From positions 1-15,033 of the forward strand of contig DATCIS010000030.1 of the NCBI GenBank assembly GCA_036507655.1: a stretch of DNA of 15,033 nucleotides. Reading direction: 5' to 3'. The position numbers were made by a program, and so were the translations under genes. Source of the DNA: 2-01-FULL-49-22 sp036507655. GTDB taxonomy: Bacteria; Patescibacteriota; Saccharimonadia; Saccharimonadales; UBA10212. The notes below the pieces were generated by a model. The model ran no database searches, had not been told where the DNA came from, and saw only the letters and a list, made by a program, of their open reading frames with translations. The number at the start of each line of letters is the position of its first letter. Positions within the stretch are counted from its first letter, which is position 1. Below are positions 1 through 6,442 of this stretch, piece after piece.

Positions 1-120
1 CCTGAGCTGATGAAGTCGGTCTGGCCGCGGGTTCCCCCGCGGCCAGACCACTCGATCGCCTACCTCTCTTCCCAAACCCATAATTTTATTGACTATAGCA
101 ACCAAGCGGGCGTAGGCTGA
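1..120 (+). CDS. 3' end of an unidentified upstream gene (partial)
   Basis: Reading frame 1 is open from the first base to a TGA at 118-120 and gives 39 residues ending in NQAGVG. The start lies outside the window. Two further in-frame stops (TAA, TAG) follow directly. The trehalase GTG lies 5 nt after the TGA, a spacing typical of consecutive operon genes. I cannot assign a family from this tail. The frame is open through a very GC-rich perfect inverted repeat (18-49), so some of the openness could be by chance. The tail does read like protein (mixed composition, SIAYLSSQTHNFIDYS), and the spacing to the next gene supports it. Confidence 0.55.
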   Translation, partial: PELMKSVWPRVPPRPDHSIAYLSSQTHNFIDYSNQAGVG

Positions 121-125
121 TAATA

Positions 126-1400
126 GTGGTACTACTAAAAGCCATAAATCTAACAAAAAAACTACCGCTCCTCCCCCGGTTCAACCAGCCGGTGTTGACT
201 GCTGAAGATGTTCGGCCGGCCCGTGAATTCATTGCAACTTATTGGCCCAAACTTACACGGTATCATCCCCAAGACAACGACAGTTTAATCGGCCTACCTA
301 AGCCCTATCTTGTGCCAGCCTACGAAGAGGGCCATGAATTCGATTTTAATGAGCTTTATTACTGGGACAGCTATTTTATGGTGCAGGGTTTGCTTGACGG
401 TCAGAATAAGGAGTTGGTACTGGGAATTTTGGAAGACTTGCTTAGCATGTTCAAGCGTTTCAGGATTATTCCAAACGCCTCGCGCACCTATCTGATGGGG
501 CGTTCGCATCCGCCGTTTCTTACTTCCATTATTTTGGATGTCCACCATGCCTTTAAAATGGACAGGCAATGGTTGAGCGAAGCCATGGCCGTGGCTGAAG
601 ATGAATATCAGACTGTGTGGATGGGAACCGAAAAACCGCATGCCCGCCAGGTTTACGAAGGCCTCAGCCGCTATTACGACATCAACTATTTGAACGATTT
701 GGCTGAAGCCGAAAGCGGCTGGGATTTAACCCCGCGCTTCGGCAGGCATTGCCTGGATTTTCTGCCAGTCGATTTGAACTCGCTGCTTTACAAATACGAG
801 ACCGATTTGGCTTACGTGCAGCGTTTACTGGGCGATGAGAGCAAGGCCGAAGGCTGGGACAAAGCAGCCTATAGGCGTAAAGTAGCGATGAATCAACTGA
901 TGTGGAGTAATCTGCGCAACTTCTATTACGACTATAACTATGTCAAAAAACAACGCGGCAACGTCGACTCTCTAGCAGCTTATTACACAATGTGGGCCGG
1001 TTTGGTTGATGAACGGCAGGCGACACGAATGGTGGGAGCGCTCAAGAAATTTGAGAACAAAGGCGGTCTATCTGCCACCGATACCGTAATGCTTGGACAA
1101 TTCGTTCCGGGTTCCCTGCCAACCCAGTGGGCTTACCCGAATGGCTGGGCGCCGCTACATTTTATGGTGGTCAAAGGTTTGCAGCGTTACGGATATCACG
1201 CCGACGCCCGCCGGATTGCCTTAAAGTGGCTTAAAACTAATCTGGACTGGTTCAACGTCCACGGTGTCTTTTTGGAAAAATATAACGTGGTACAGCCATC
1301 GAAACCGCCGCTTAAAGGAGTTTATCCATCGCAAACTGGCTTTGGATGGACTAACGCGGTATTCGAGCGTTTCTGTAAAGAATTTATTGATATTGTCTGA
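126..1400 (+). CDS. Trehalase-family glycoside hydrolase (GH37-like)
   Basis: Likely hydrolyses trehalose, or a related alpha-glucoside, to glucose. The 424-residue protein shows the GH37 fold signatures: FNELYYWDSYFMVQGLL near residues 74-90 corresponds to the family's E-x-YYWDSYF signature, an Asn-rich SLLYKYE-type segment lies mid-protein, and QWAYPNGWAPLHFMV near 335-349 corresponds to the QWDYPNGWAP signature. The QWD aspartate is replaced by Ala (QWA). No signal peptide is visible, so the enzyme is probably cytoplasmic. The length is shorter than the periplasmic TreA type (about 540-560 residues) and the N-terminal part is abbreviated. The GTG at 126 is the first possible start after an in-frame TAG at 96-98. 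No convincing Shine-Dalgarno is present. It sits just after the preceding gene, so it is probably cotranscribed. The family call is firm; substrate specificity is inferred. Confidence 0.88.
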   Translation: MVLLKAINLTKKLPLLPRFNQPVLTAEDVRPAREFIATYWPKLTRYHPQDNDSLIGLPKPYLVPAYEEGHEFDFNELYYWDSYFMVQGLLDGQNKELVLGILEDLLSMFKRFRIIPNASRTYLMGRSHPPFLTSIILDVHHAFKMDRQWLSEAMAVAEDEYQTVWMGTEKPHARQVYEGLSRYYDINYLNDLAEAESGWDLTPRFGRHCLDFLPVDLNSLLYKYETDLAYVQRLLGDESKAEGWDKAAYRRKVAMNQLMWSNLRNFYYDYNYVKKQRGNVDSLAAYYTMWAGLVDERQATRMVGALKKFENKGGLSATDTVMLGQFVPGSLPTQWAYPNGWAPLHFMVVKGLQRYGYHADARRIALKWLKTNLDWFNVHGVFLEKYNVVQPSKPPLKGVYPSQTGFGWTNAVFERFCKEFIDIV

Positions 1401-1563
1401 GGCCGATAAAAAATTACCTTGCGCTGATAAATTGGCATTTGATTCTGAGGATCAGGTCCGGGCCGAGGCGCTCTCTCTAAAATGGCGCCGAGGCAGCGAA
1501 CTCAAGCCGTACAAGTGCCGCTATTGCGGCTTGTGGCATTTATCCAGTAACGTTCAAGATTAG
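1393..1563 (+). CDS. Small zinc-ribbon-like protein, probable
   Basis: A 56-residue frame overlaps the trehalase stop by 8 nt and ends at TAG 1561-1563. Its C-terminus carries KPYKCRYCGLWHLSS: two Cys as C-x2-C followed by a His, a pattern seen in small bacterial proteins of the type 'PYxCxxCGxWHLT'. A single Cys pair plus one or two His could hold one zinc ion, so a nucleic-acid or protein-binding role is possible, but no function is known to me. The rest is charged (SEADKK, SEDQVRAEALSLKWRRG). The start is uncertain: TTG at 1393 gives a compact protein and TTG at 1387 is an alternative. A longer version from 1264 would overlap trehalase heavily and is unlikely. Translation is probably coupled to trehalase. 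Confidence 0.6.
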   Translation: MSEADKKLPCADKLAFDSEDQVRAEALSLKWRRGSELKPYKCRYCGLWHLSSNVQD

Positions 1564-1565
1564 CT

Positions 1566-1571
1566 TATAAT
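1566..1571 (+). promoter_or_regulatory. -10 box for tRNA-Val
   Basis: A perfect TATAAT lies 13 nt before the mature tRNA 5' end, directly after the small zinc-ribbon ORF. The expected transcription start, near 1578, leaves a short 5' leader for RNase P to remove. No good -35 box was found at 16-18 nt upstream. Confidence 0.6.
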
Positions 1572-1584
1572 TGGTTTGCAGGAG

Positions 1585-1660
1585 GGGTGATTAGCTCAGT
1601 GGCTAGAGCGCTTGATTCACATTCAAGGGGTCGTAGGTTCGAATCCTACATCACCCACCA
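1585..1660 (+). tRNA. tRNA-Val (anticodon CAC)
   Basis: A full cloverleaf can be folded by eye. The acceptor GGGTGAT (1585-1591) pairs with ATCACCC (1650-1656). The D stem is GCTC/GAGC. The anticodon stem is CTTGA/TCAAG with loop TTCACAT, giving anticodon CAC at 1618-1620, which reads GUG. The T arm is GTAGG-TTCGAAT-CCTAC. The discriminator is A1657 and CCA is encoded at 1658-1660. All stems pair perfectly. A TATAAT box lies just upstream. The NUDIX gene ATG follows only 4 nt after the CCA, so the two are probably on one primary transcript. Confidence 0.97.
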
Positions 1661-1664
1661 AATT

Positions 1665-2183
1665 ATGAAAAAACAGAGCGCCGGATTATTGGTCTATCGA
1701 ATAAAGAACGGACAGCTTGAGGTATTGATTATCCACAATGGTGGGCCATGGTTTAAGAACAAGGATAAAGGTTTTTGGTCGATTCCGAAGGGTGAATATG
1801 CGGATGAAGACCCAAAAGAAACAGCAAGGAGAGAGTTTAACGAAGAGCTTAGTCTCGGCGTTCCCGGTGGCGAGTGGTTAGATTTGGGTACTGTAGAACA
1901 AAAAGGCGGCAAAACCGTAATTGCCTGGGCGGTAGAAGGCAATGTCGACGTTAGCCGTATCAAAAGCAACACTGTAAGAAAAGAATGGCCTCCTCGCTCC
2001 GGTAAGATTTTGGAGTGGCCGGAAGTTGACAAAGCCAAATGGTTCACGCTGACAAGAGCTTCTGAAAAGATTAACGCTGCACAAGTCGAGTTCTTAAAAA
2101 GACTGGCCGAAAAGCTCGGGGTTGATTTTAATCCAGCCGGCCCCCCAGCGGAAGAAGCACCTAAACAAAACTCTCTGTTTTAA
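1665..2183 (+). CDS. NUDIX hydrolase
   Basis: A 172-residue single-domain NUDIX pyrophosphohydrolase, expected to cleave a nucleoside diphosphate linked to another group. The start MKKQSAGLLVYR is typical of a widespread NUDIX subfamily. The Nudix box runs from about residue 43 to 65: SIPKGEYADEDPKETARREF, then NEEL. The metal-binding REFNEE helix is intact, and PKGE replaces the more common GG at the box start. WPPRSGK and EVDKAKWF further on are also family-like. The C-terminal tail (PAGPPAEEAPKQNSLF) is probably disordered. The ATG at 1665 is preferred because an earlier start would lie inside the tRNA. No Shine-Dalgarno fits between the CCA and the ATG, so after tRNA processing the message would be almost leaderless. 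The exact substrate cannot be told. Confidence 0.9.
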   Translation: MKKQSAGLLVYRIKNGQLEVLIIHNGGPWFKNKDKGFWSIPKGEYADEDPKETARREFNEELSLGVPGGEWLDLGTVEQKGGKTVIAWAVEGNVDVSRIKSNTVRKEWPPRSGKILEWPEVDKAKWFTLTRASEKINAAQVEFLKRLAEKLGVDFNPAGPPAEEAPKQNSLF

Positions 2184-2185
2184 GA

Positions 2186-2191
2186 TACAAT
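2186..2191 (+). promoter_or_regulatory. Possible -10 box upstream of metG (leaderless)
   Basis: TACAAT, with a GA before it, ends 7 nt before the metG ATG and would place the transcription start at or next to the ATG. This matches the TANNNT-plus-7-nt arrangement seen for leaderless genes in other bacteria. No clear -35 box is present. The 15-nt gap from NUDIX to metG also allows simple readthrough. Confidence 0.4.
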
Positions 2192-2198
2192 TAATCTG

Positions 2199-3662
2199 AT
2201 GAGCAAGTTTTACATAACTACTTCTATTCCTTATGTCAATAGTGACCCGCATATCGGTTTCGGCATGGAAACTTTGATGGCCGACGCCCTGGCACGTTAC
2301 CATCGTCAGTTAGGCGAGAACGTAGTGTTTAGTAGCGGCACCGATGAGCACGGCGGTAAAGTTGCCGAAAAGGCAGCCGAACTAAACCTCTCGCCAAAAG
2401 AATTTACCGATCAAGTTAGTCTGAAATTCCGCGACTTGCTTAAACTATTGAATATTAGCAACGATCACTTTATCCGAACCACCGACCCCGGCCACGAGCA
2501 GCGAGCGCAGGTCATCTGGAAAAATCTGGCCAAATACATCTACAAAGGCACCTACTCCGGCTGGTATTGCACTGGCCACGAAGCCTATTTCCCCGAAGAA
2601 GTCGTTAAATCTAACAAAGGCATCTGCCCGGACCACAACCGTCCGTACGAGCAACTTAAAGAAGAAAATTATTTTTTCAAGCTGAGCGCCTTTACTCCGC
2701 AGATTAAACAAGCCATTGAAACGGACCAGCTGCGGATTGTGCCCCAGAGCCGAAAACACGAAATCTTATCGGTTATCAATTCCGGGCTGGAAGATACCAG
2801 TGTCAGCCGGCCGAAAGATAAGATTTCGTGGGGAATTCCGGTTCCTGGCGACGAGAGCCAGGTGATGTATGTCTGGTTTGAGGCGCTGATGAACTACATC
2901 ACGGTACTTGGCTACCCGGAGCACCCTGATTTTAAGAAATTTTGGCCGGCCGATGTACAAGTTATCGGCAAAGATATTCTGCGGTTTCACGCGGCTGTTT
3001 GGCCGGCCATGCTGCTCGGTCTGGGGCTGCCAATACAGAAGACACTCTACGTACATGGCTTTGTGACAGTAGACGGCAAAAAGATGAGCAAGACGCTGGG
3101 CAATGTAGTTGCTCCTAAAGAAGTGGTCGACAAGTACGGCGTAGATGCTTTTAGATACTTTTTCCTGCGGCACATACCATCATACGAGGACGGTGATTTC
3201 ACATGGGAGAAACTAGAGGCGGCTTACAATAACGAACTGGCTGATCAACTGGGTAATGCAGTTTCACGCACGGCCGCCATGATTATCAGGTATCAAAAAG
3301 GCTTAATAGGAGATATCCCGGGACCCAAGCACGACATCGCAAAATACCAGCAGGCGATTAATGATTGCCGCTTCGATCGCGCGCTTGAAGAGGTCTGGGA
3401 GCAGGTTAGAGGACTTAATCAATACATTGATGAGACCAAGCCATGGGAAATCGCTAAGACCAAAGATGAAGTCCACATGCGAGAAGTTTTAGCTTATATA
3501 GCGGCTAGCTTGTTAGAAATAGCCGACTTGCTGCTGCCTTTGTTGCCCGAGACCGCTATCAAGATTCAGAATACATTTGGCAGCGGGGTCTTAAAGCCGC
3601 TAGCTGGACCGCTTTTTCCCAAGCACGAAGCAACCAAATCGGCACAGGCCCAAGCCGCTTAA
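2199..3662 (+). CDS. metG: Methionyl-tRNA synthetase
   Basis: Charges tRNA-Met with methionine using ATP. The class I signatures are clear: the HIGH-type motif PYVNSDPHIGFG (residues 11-22) and the KMSKS-type loop DGKKMSKTLGNVV (about 292-304, with KMSKT). The inserted connective-peptide region holds YCTGHEAYFPEEVV and ICPDHNRPYE, in the position of the zinc knuckle. It keeps one C-x2-H in place of a C-x2-C pair, so zinc binding may be reduced. The anticodon-binding helical domain follows (YNNELADQLGNAVSR, then IDETKPWEIAK). The protein ends at 487 residues with no C-terminal EMAP/OB-fold tRNA-binding domain, like the short MetG forms. No Shine-Dalgarno is seen before the ATG. TatD begins 9 nt after the stop, so the two are probably cotranscribed. 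Confidence 0.96.
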   Translation: MSKFYITTSIPYVNSDPHIGFGMETLMADALARYHRQLGENVVFSSGTDEHGGKVAEKAAELNLSPKEFTDQVSLKFRDLLKLLNISNDHFIRTTDPGHEQRAQVIWKNLAKYIYKGTYSGWYCTGHEAYFPEEVVKSNKGICPDHNRPYEQLKEENYFFKLSAFTPQIKQAIETDQLRIVPQSRKHEILSVINSGLEDTSVSRPKDKISWGIPVPGDESQVMYVWFEALMNYITVLGYPEHPDFKKFWPADVQVIGKDILRFHAAVWPAMLLGLGLPIQKTLYVHGFVTVDGKKMSKTLGNVVAPKEVVDKYGVDAFRYFFLRHIPSYEDGDFTWEKLEAAYNNELADQLGNAVSRTAAMIIRYQKGLIGDIPGPKHDIAKYQQAINDCRFDRALEEVWEQVRGLNQYIDETKPWEIAKTKDEVHMREVLAYIAASLLEIADLLLPLLPETAIKIQNTFGSGVLKPLAGPLFPKHEATKSAQAQAA

Positions 3663-3671
3663 GGATCCACG

Positions 3672-4448
3672 ATGGAATTTATCGACACGCATTGCCATCT
3701 TCAATTTGAAAAATATGGCGACCGCCAAGCCGAGGTTTTGACTGATGCCGCGCGCTCGGGCGTCAAAAGACTTATCAGTGTTGGCACGACACTTGATGAT
3801 TCGCAAGCCGCCGCCGAGCTGGCCAGAACCCAAAAAGCTGTTTGGGCAACCACCGGAAGCCATCCGCATGACGCGCTTAAGTTCCTGGCGAACCCAAATG
3901 CCCGAAAAGAACTCAAAAGACTGGCCCAACTGCCGCGGGTAGTGGCGATCGGCGAGACTGGCCTCGATTTTTATAAGCAGATTTCGGCTAAAGATGAGCA
4001 GGAGCGGGCTTTGCGAGCGCACATCGAGGTAGGATTAGAACTTGGCCTGCCGCTGGCTTTCCATGTGCGAGATGCCTGGGCAGACTTTTGGCGCGTATTT
4101 GATTCATTCAAGGGCATAGAGGGTGTAGTTCATAGCTTTAGCACCGACTCCGGCCACTTGGACGAAATTCTAAGCCGCGGCCTTTATATTGGCCTAAACG
4201 GCATTATGACTTTTACCAAAGACCATAACCAGCTCGAAGCAGCGCGGGCTGTGCCGCTGGATAAGCTTTTGCTGGAAACCGACGCGCCGTTTCTAACGCC
4301 GGCACCTTTCCGCGGTCAGATTTGCGAGCCGAAACACGTACTTCCGATAGCCGAATTTTTGGCCGAGCTAAGAGGGGAGAACCTGGAAGAGTTGGCCACC
4401 GCGACGACCGCTAACGCCGTTAAACTTTTTAATCTAGACAAAGGATGA
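3672..4448 (+). CDS. tatD: TatD-family metal-dependent DNase
   Basis: A 258-residue TIM-barrel metallohydrolase of the TatD family; members are 3'-5' exonucleases or endonucleases acting on DNA and sometimes RNA. The metal ligands are all present: H7 and H9 in IDTHCHL, E95 in AIGETGLDFYK, H131 in FHVRDAW, H154 in VVHSFSTD, and D204 in LLETDAPFLTP. The length matches the family (about 255-265 residues). AAGGA at 3661-3665 lies 6 nt before the ATG and is one of the few good Shine-Dalgarno sites in the window. The gene follows metG, a pairing common in bacteria, and overlaps the next gene by ATGA (4445-4448), so translational coupling is likely. Confidence 0.95.
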   Translation: MEFIDTHCHLQFEKYGDRQAEVLTDAARSGVKRLISVGTTLDDSQAAAELARTQKAVWATTGSHPHDALKFLANPNARKELKRLAQLPRVVAIGETGLDFYKQISAKDEQERALRAHIEVGLELGLPLAFHVRDAWADFWRVFDSFKGIEGVVHSFSTDSGHLDEILSRGLYIGLNGIMTFTKDHNQLEAARAVPLDKLLLETDAPFLTPAPFRGQICEPKHVLPIAEFLAELRGENLEELATATTANAVKLFNLDKG

Positions 4449-5554
4449 GCCGGAATATTTATCTTGACTACGCCGCCGCTACGCCGGTGGACCCGCTGGT
4501 TTTTAAAGCTATGGAACCGTATTTTTCTGATAAATTCCATAATCCATCAGCCACTTATCTGGCAGCCAAACAGGTTAGAAAGGCGCTTGAGCAGGCACGG
4601 GCAGATATAGCTATCTGCCTTGGTGCCAAAACGGCCGAAATAGTCTTTACGGCCGGAGCCACTGAGGCCAATAATTTGGCCATCCAGGGCGTAATGAAGC
4701 AGTTCCCGGAAGGGGAAGTTCTGGTTAGTGCCATTGAACATGAGTCTGTGCTCGAGCCGGCAAATCTTTTTAACCACCGCATCATTCCGGTTACGAAGGA
4801 AGGAATAATAGATCTAGGCAAGTTCGAAAAAATGATCGGCAGCAAAACCGTACTGGTCAGTGTTGGTATGGTTAACAACGAACTAGGTACAGTCCAACCC
4901 CTACGCGAGATAGCCAAAATACTTAACAAGTCAAGTATTTTACTACATACCGACGCCGCCCAAGCCCCAAGCTATTTCGACATCCACGTTTCCCGACTGG
5001 GGGTTGATTTGATGAGTATCAACGGCGGCAAGATATACGGCCCAAAGCAAAGCGGGGTGCTGTATGTTAAAGCCGGAGTCAAGCTTATGTCGCTGATCGT
5101 CGGCGGCGGCCAGGAATTTAATCTGCGTAGCGGTACGGAGAACGTAGCCGGCGCGGTAGGACTGGCAACCGCTCTGAGACTTACGCAGATGCGTCGGAAG
5201 AATGAGGCCGCCCGCCTGAAAAGTCTACGGGCATTATTTATCCGCGAGCTGGAAAAAGACTTACCAAAAACCATCATCAATGCGCCGAATAAAAACGCTT
5301 CACCGCATATCTTATCCGTAACCTCCCCCGGTTGTGATAATGAGCGCCTGATGATACAGCTTGATGAGGCCGGCATCCAGGCTGCTACCGGCAGCGCCTG
5401 CGCCGCGGCTAACGTTGAGCCATCGCACGTCCTCTCAGCCATTGGTTTGACAGACGATGAAGCCCGCGCAACGCTGCGTTTTAGCTTCGGGCGGCAAACT
5501 ACTGAAGCCGACATCCATAAAGTGGTTAAAATACTTAACAAGTTAAGTATTTAA
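4445..5554 (+). CDS. Cysteine desulfurase, NifS/IscS-like
   Basis: A PLP enzyme that takes sulfur from cysteine to an active-site persulfide, feeding Fe-S cluster or tRNA thiolation pathways. The 369-residue protein begins NIYLDYAAATPVDP. It has EHESV (H99, stacking on PLP), HTDAAQ (D170, Q173), the PLP lysine K196 in SINGGKIYGPKQSG, RSGTEN near 228-233, and the persulfide cysteine C319 in TGSACAAANVEPSHVL. The His that normally precedes the PLP lysine (as in AHKIYGPKG) is Gly here. The start overlaps tatD by 4 nt. No Fe-S scaffold (iscU) or tRNA thiolase (mnmA) gene is next to it in the window. Two near-identical 25-bp palindromic segments lie in frame at 4916-4940 and 5528-5552, the second at the C-terminus. 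Confidence 0.93.
   Translation: MSRNIYLDYAAATPVDPLVFKAMEPYFSDKFHNPSATYLAAKQVRKALEQARADIAICLGAKTAEIVFTAGATEANNLAIQGVMKQFPEGEVLVSAIEHESVLEPANLFNHRIIPVTKEGIIDLGKFEKMIGSKTVLVSVGMVNNELGTVQPLREIAKILNKSSILLHTDAAQAPSYFDIHVSRLGVDLMSINGGKIYGPKQSGVLYVKAGVKLMSLIVGGGQEFNLRSGTENVAGAVGLATALRLTQMRRKNEAARLKSLRALFIRELEKDLPKTIINAPNKNASPHILSVTSPGCDNERLMIQLDEAGIQAATGSACAAANVEPSHVLSAIGLTDDEARATLRFSFGRQTTEADIHKVVKILNKLSI
4916..4940. repeat. 25-bp palindromic repeat, copy 1 (inside cysteine desulfurase gene)
   Basis: A near-palindrome with AATACTTAA on the left and TCAAGTATT on the right around a CAAG loop. It is 24/25 identical to 5528-5552, differing by one C/T change. It begins on a codon boundary and encodes KILNKSSI (residues 158-165) just before the HTDAAQ motif. 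Confidence 0.75.
5528..5552. repeat. 25-bp palindromic repeat, copy 2 / hairpin at gene end
   Basis: AAATACTTAA and TTAAGTATTT form a perfect 10-bp stem with a CAAG loop, overlapping the cysteine desulfurase stop codon. It is in the same reading frame as copy 1 and encodes KILNKLSI at the C-terminus. Only three T at the 3' side follow, so it could be a weak terminator but is not a canonical one. Confidence 0.75.
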
Positions 5555-5555
5555 G

Positions 5556-5611
5556 GTTCTAGTTTCTAGTTTTTAGTTTCTAGTACCTAGCACCTATAAC
5601 CTATAACCTGT
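5556..5611. repeat. Degenerate heptamer tandem repeat, 8 units
   Basis: The spacer before the ATPase operon splits exactly into eight 7-bp units: GTTCTAG, TTTCTAG, TTTTTAG, TTTCTAG, then TACCTAG, CACCTAT, AACCTAT, AACCTGT. The consensus is about NNYCTAG/NNCCTAT. Every unit keeps T at position 5 except the last, which shifts slightly, and most end in AG or AT. No ORF or known RNA fits here. The extended -10 box of the operon begins right after the array. Confidence 0.8.
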
Positions 5612-5614
5612 TCT

Positions 5615-5623
5615 TGTTATACT
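5615..5623 (+). promoter_or_regulatory. Extended -10 promoter of the ATPase-like operon
   Basis: TG-T-TATACT is an extended -10 element. It ends 8 nt before the ATG at 5632, so the transcript probably starts at or very near the start codon (leaderless). No clear -35 box exists; that region is the heptamer repeat array. An extended -10 element commonly compensates for a poor -35. This position also argues for ATG 5632 over the in-frame TTG at 5614, which lies inside the promoter. Confidence 0.6.
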
Positions 5624-5631
5624 TAAGCATA

Positions 5632-6426
5632 ATGACTAAGATAAAAAAGAGTGGGATTATACTGGCGCTAATTACCGGCTTTCTCTTCTTCGGCTTGGTT
5701 GCGGCTGCCGAAACAATAGTCCGCAGTTTTGACGCTCAGGGCAGTTTGCAGCCAGGTTGGGTAGTTGCTCTGAGCCAAAAAAGCGATTCAACGGTCGAAC
5801 TAGCACCATCGGACGATACTAGCCGCATTTACGGAGTAGTTATCGACCCCAGTGCCGCACCTCTAACGGTGCAGAAAGAAGATCAGCAGGTGTTTGTGGC
5901 TACCAGCGGCAACTACCCGGTACTGATAAGCACTCAAAACGGCGAGATTCGTGGCGGTGACTACCTGTCAATCAGCGGAACGGACGGTATTGCCGCCAAA
6001 GCCGATGATAATGAACGGTTTATCATCGGCCGGGCGCTGGAGAGTTTCAGCGGCCAGGGAAGCGCCATAGTCTATGCCAATGACGGCTCGGCCCTGGGGC
6101 GGATCATGGCTGAGATCCTGCCCGGCAAAAACCCGCTGCTTAAAGAATCGGCTTCGGTGCCTCAACCGCTGCTTCGTGTTGGTGAATCGGTTGCCGGTAG
6201 GCCGCTGTCAGCATTACGTATCTATGCGGCTCTGGCTATGTTCGCGGTGGCGGCGCTAATAGCCGCCGTCATGCTTTGGGCGGGCATCAGGAACGCCATG
6301 ATCGCCATCGGTCGCAATCCATTGAGCCGCCACTCGATTATTAGGGGTCTGTTCCAGGTGGTTCTGGCGGCCACATCAGTTTTAATTATCGGTCTGCTTG
6401 GGGTATATTTACTACTGAAGATATAA
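5632..6426 (+). CDS. Exported beta-rich domain fused to an F-type c-subunit-like hairpin
   Basis: A 264-residue protein at the atpE position of the operon. Residues 7-26 form a signal peptide, probably cut near VAAA/E. Residues 27-170 are a beta-rich exported domain with short repeats (GDYLSISGTDG, FIIGRALESF) reminiscent of GDLLT/IGKALE modules in phage-tail and surface proteins. Residues 196-216 are an Ala-rich helix. Residues 219-238 are a basic loop with AIGRNPLSRH, matching the c-subunit A-x-x-RNP loop. Residues 239-261 are a second helix. Counting from the RNP loop, the ion-binding Glu/Asp position falls on T248, and neither helix has any acidic residue. Both termini would be outside and the loop cytoplasmic, as in true c subunits. 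It may form the membrane rotor ring carrying external domains, but it cannot bind protons or Na+ in the usual way. The homology call rests on the loop, the hairpin and the operon position. Confidence 0.72.
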   Translation: MTKIKKSGIILALITGFLFFGLVAAAETIVRSFDAQGSLQPGWVVALSQKSDSTVELAPSDDTSRIYGVVIDPSAAPLTVQKEDQQVFVATSGNYPVLISTQNGEIRGGDYLSISGTDGIAAKADDNERFIIGRALESFSGQGSAIVYANDGSALGRIMAEILPGKNPLLKESASVPQPLLRVGESVAGRPLSALRIYAALAMFAVAALIAAVMLWAGIRNAMIAIGRNPLSRHSIIRGLFQVVLAATSVLIIGLLGVYLLLKI

Positions 6427-6442
6427 GGATAAGAACAAAAGT

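Noticed and set aside
18..49. GC-rich hairpin as an intrinsic terminator
   Set aside because: No T tract follows, and the frame through it stays open to a stop at 118-120.
89..124. TTGACT and GATAAT before trehalase as a promoter
   Set aside because: The spacing is 24 nt, far from 16-18, and the second element almost touches the start codon. Operon readthrough is more likely.
1264..1563. A 99-residue version of the zinc-ribbon ORF starting at 1264
   Set aside because: The first 43 residues are trehalase codons read in another frame. Only the part after 1387-1393 looks like an independent protein.
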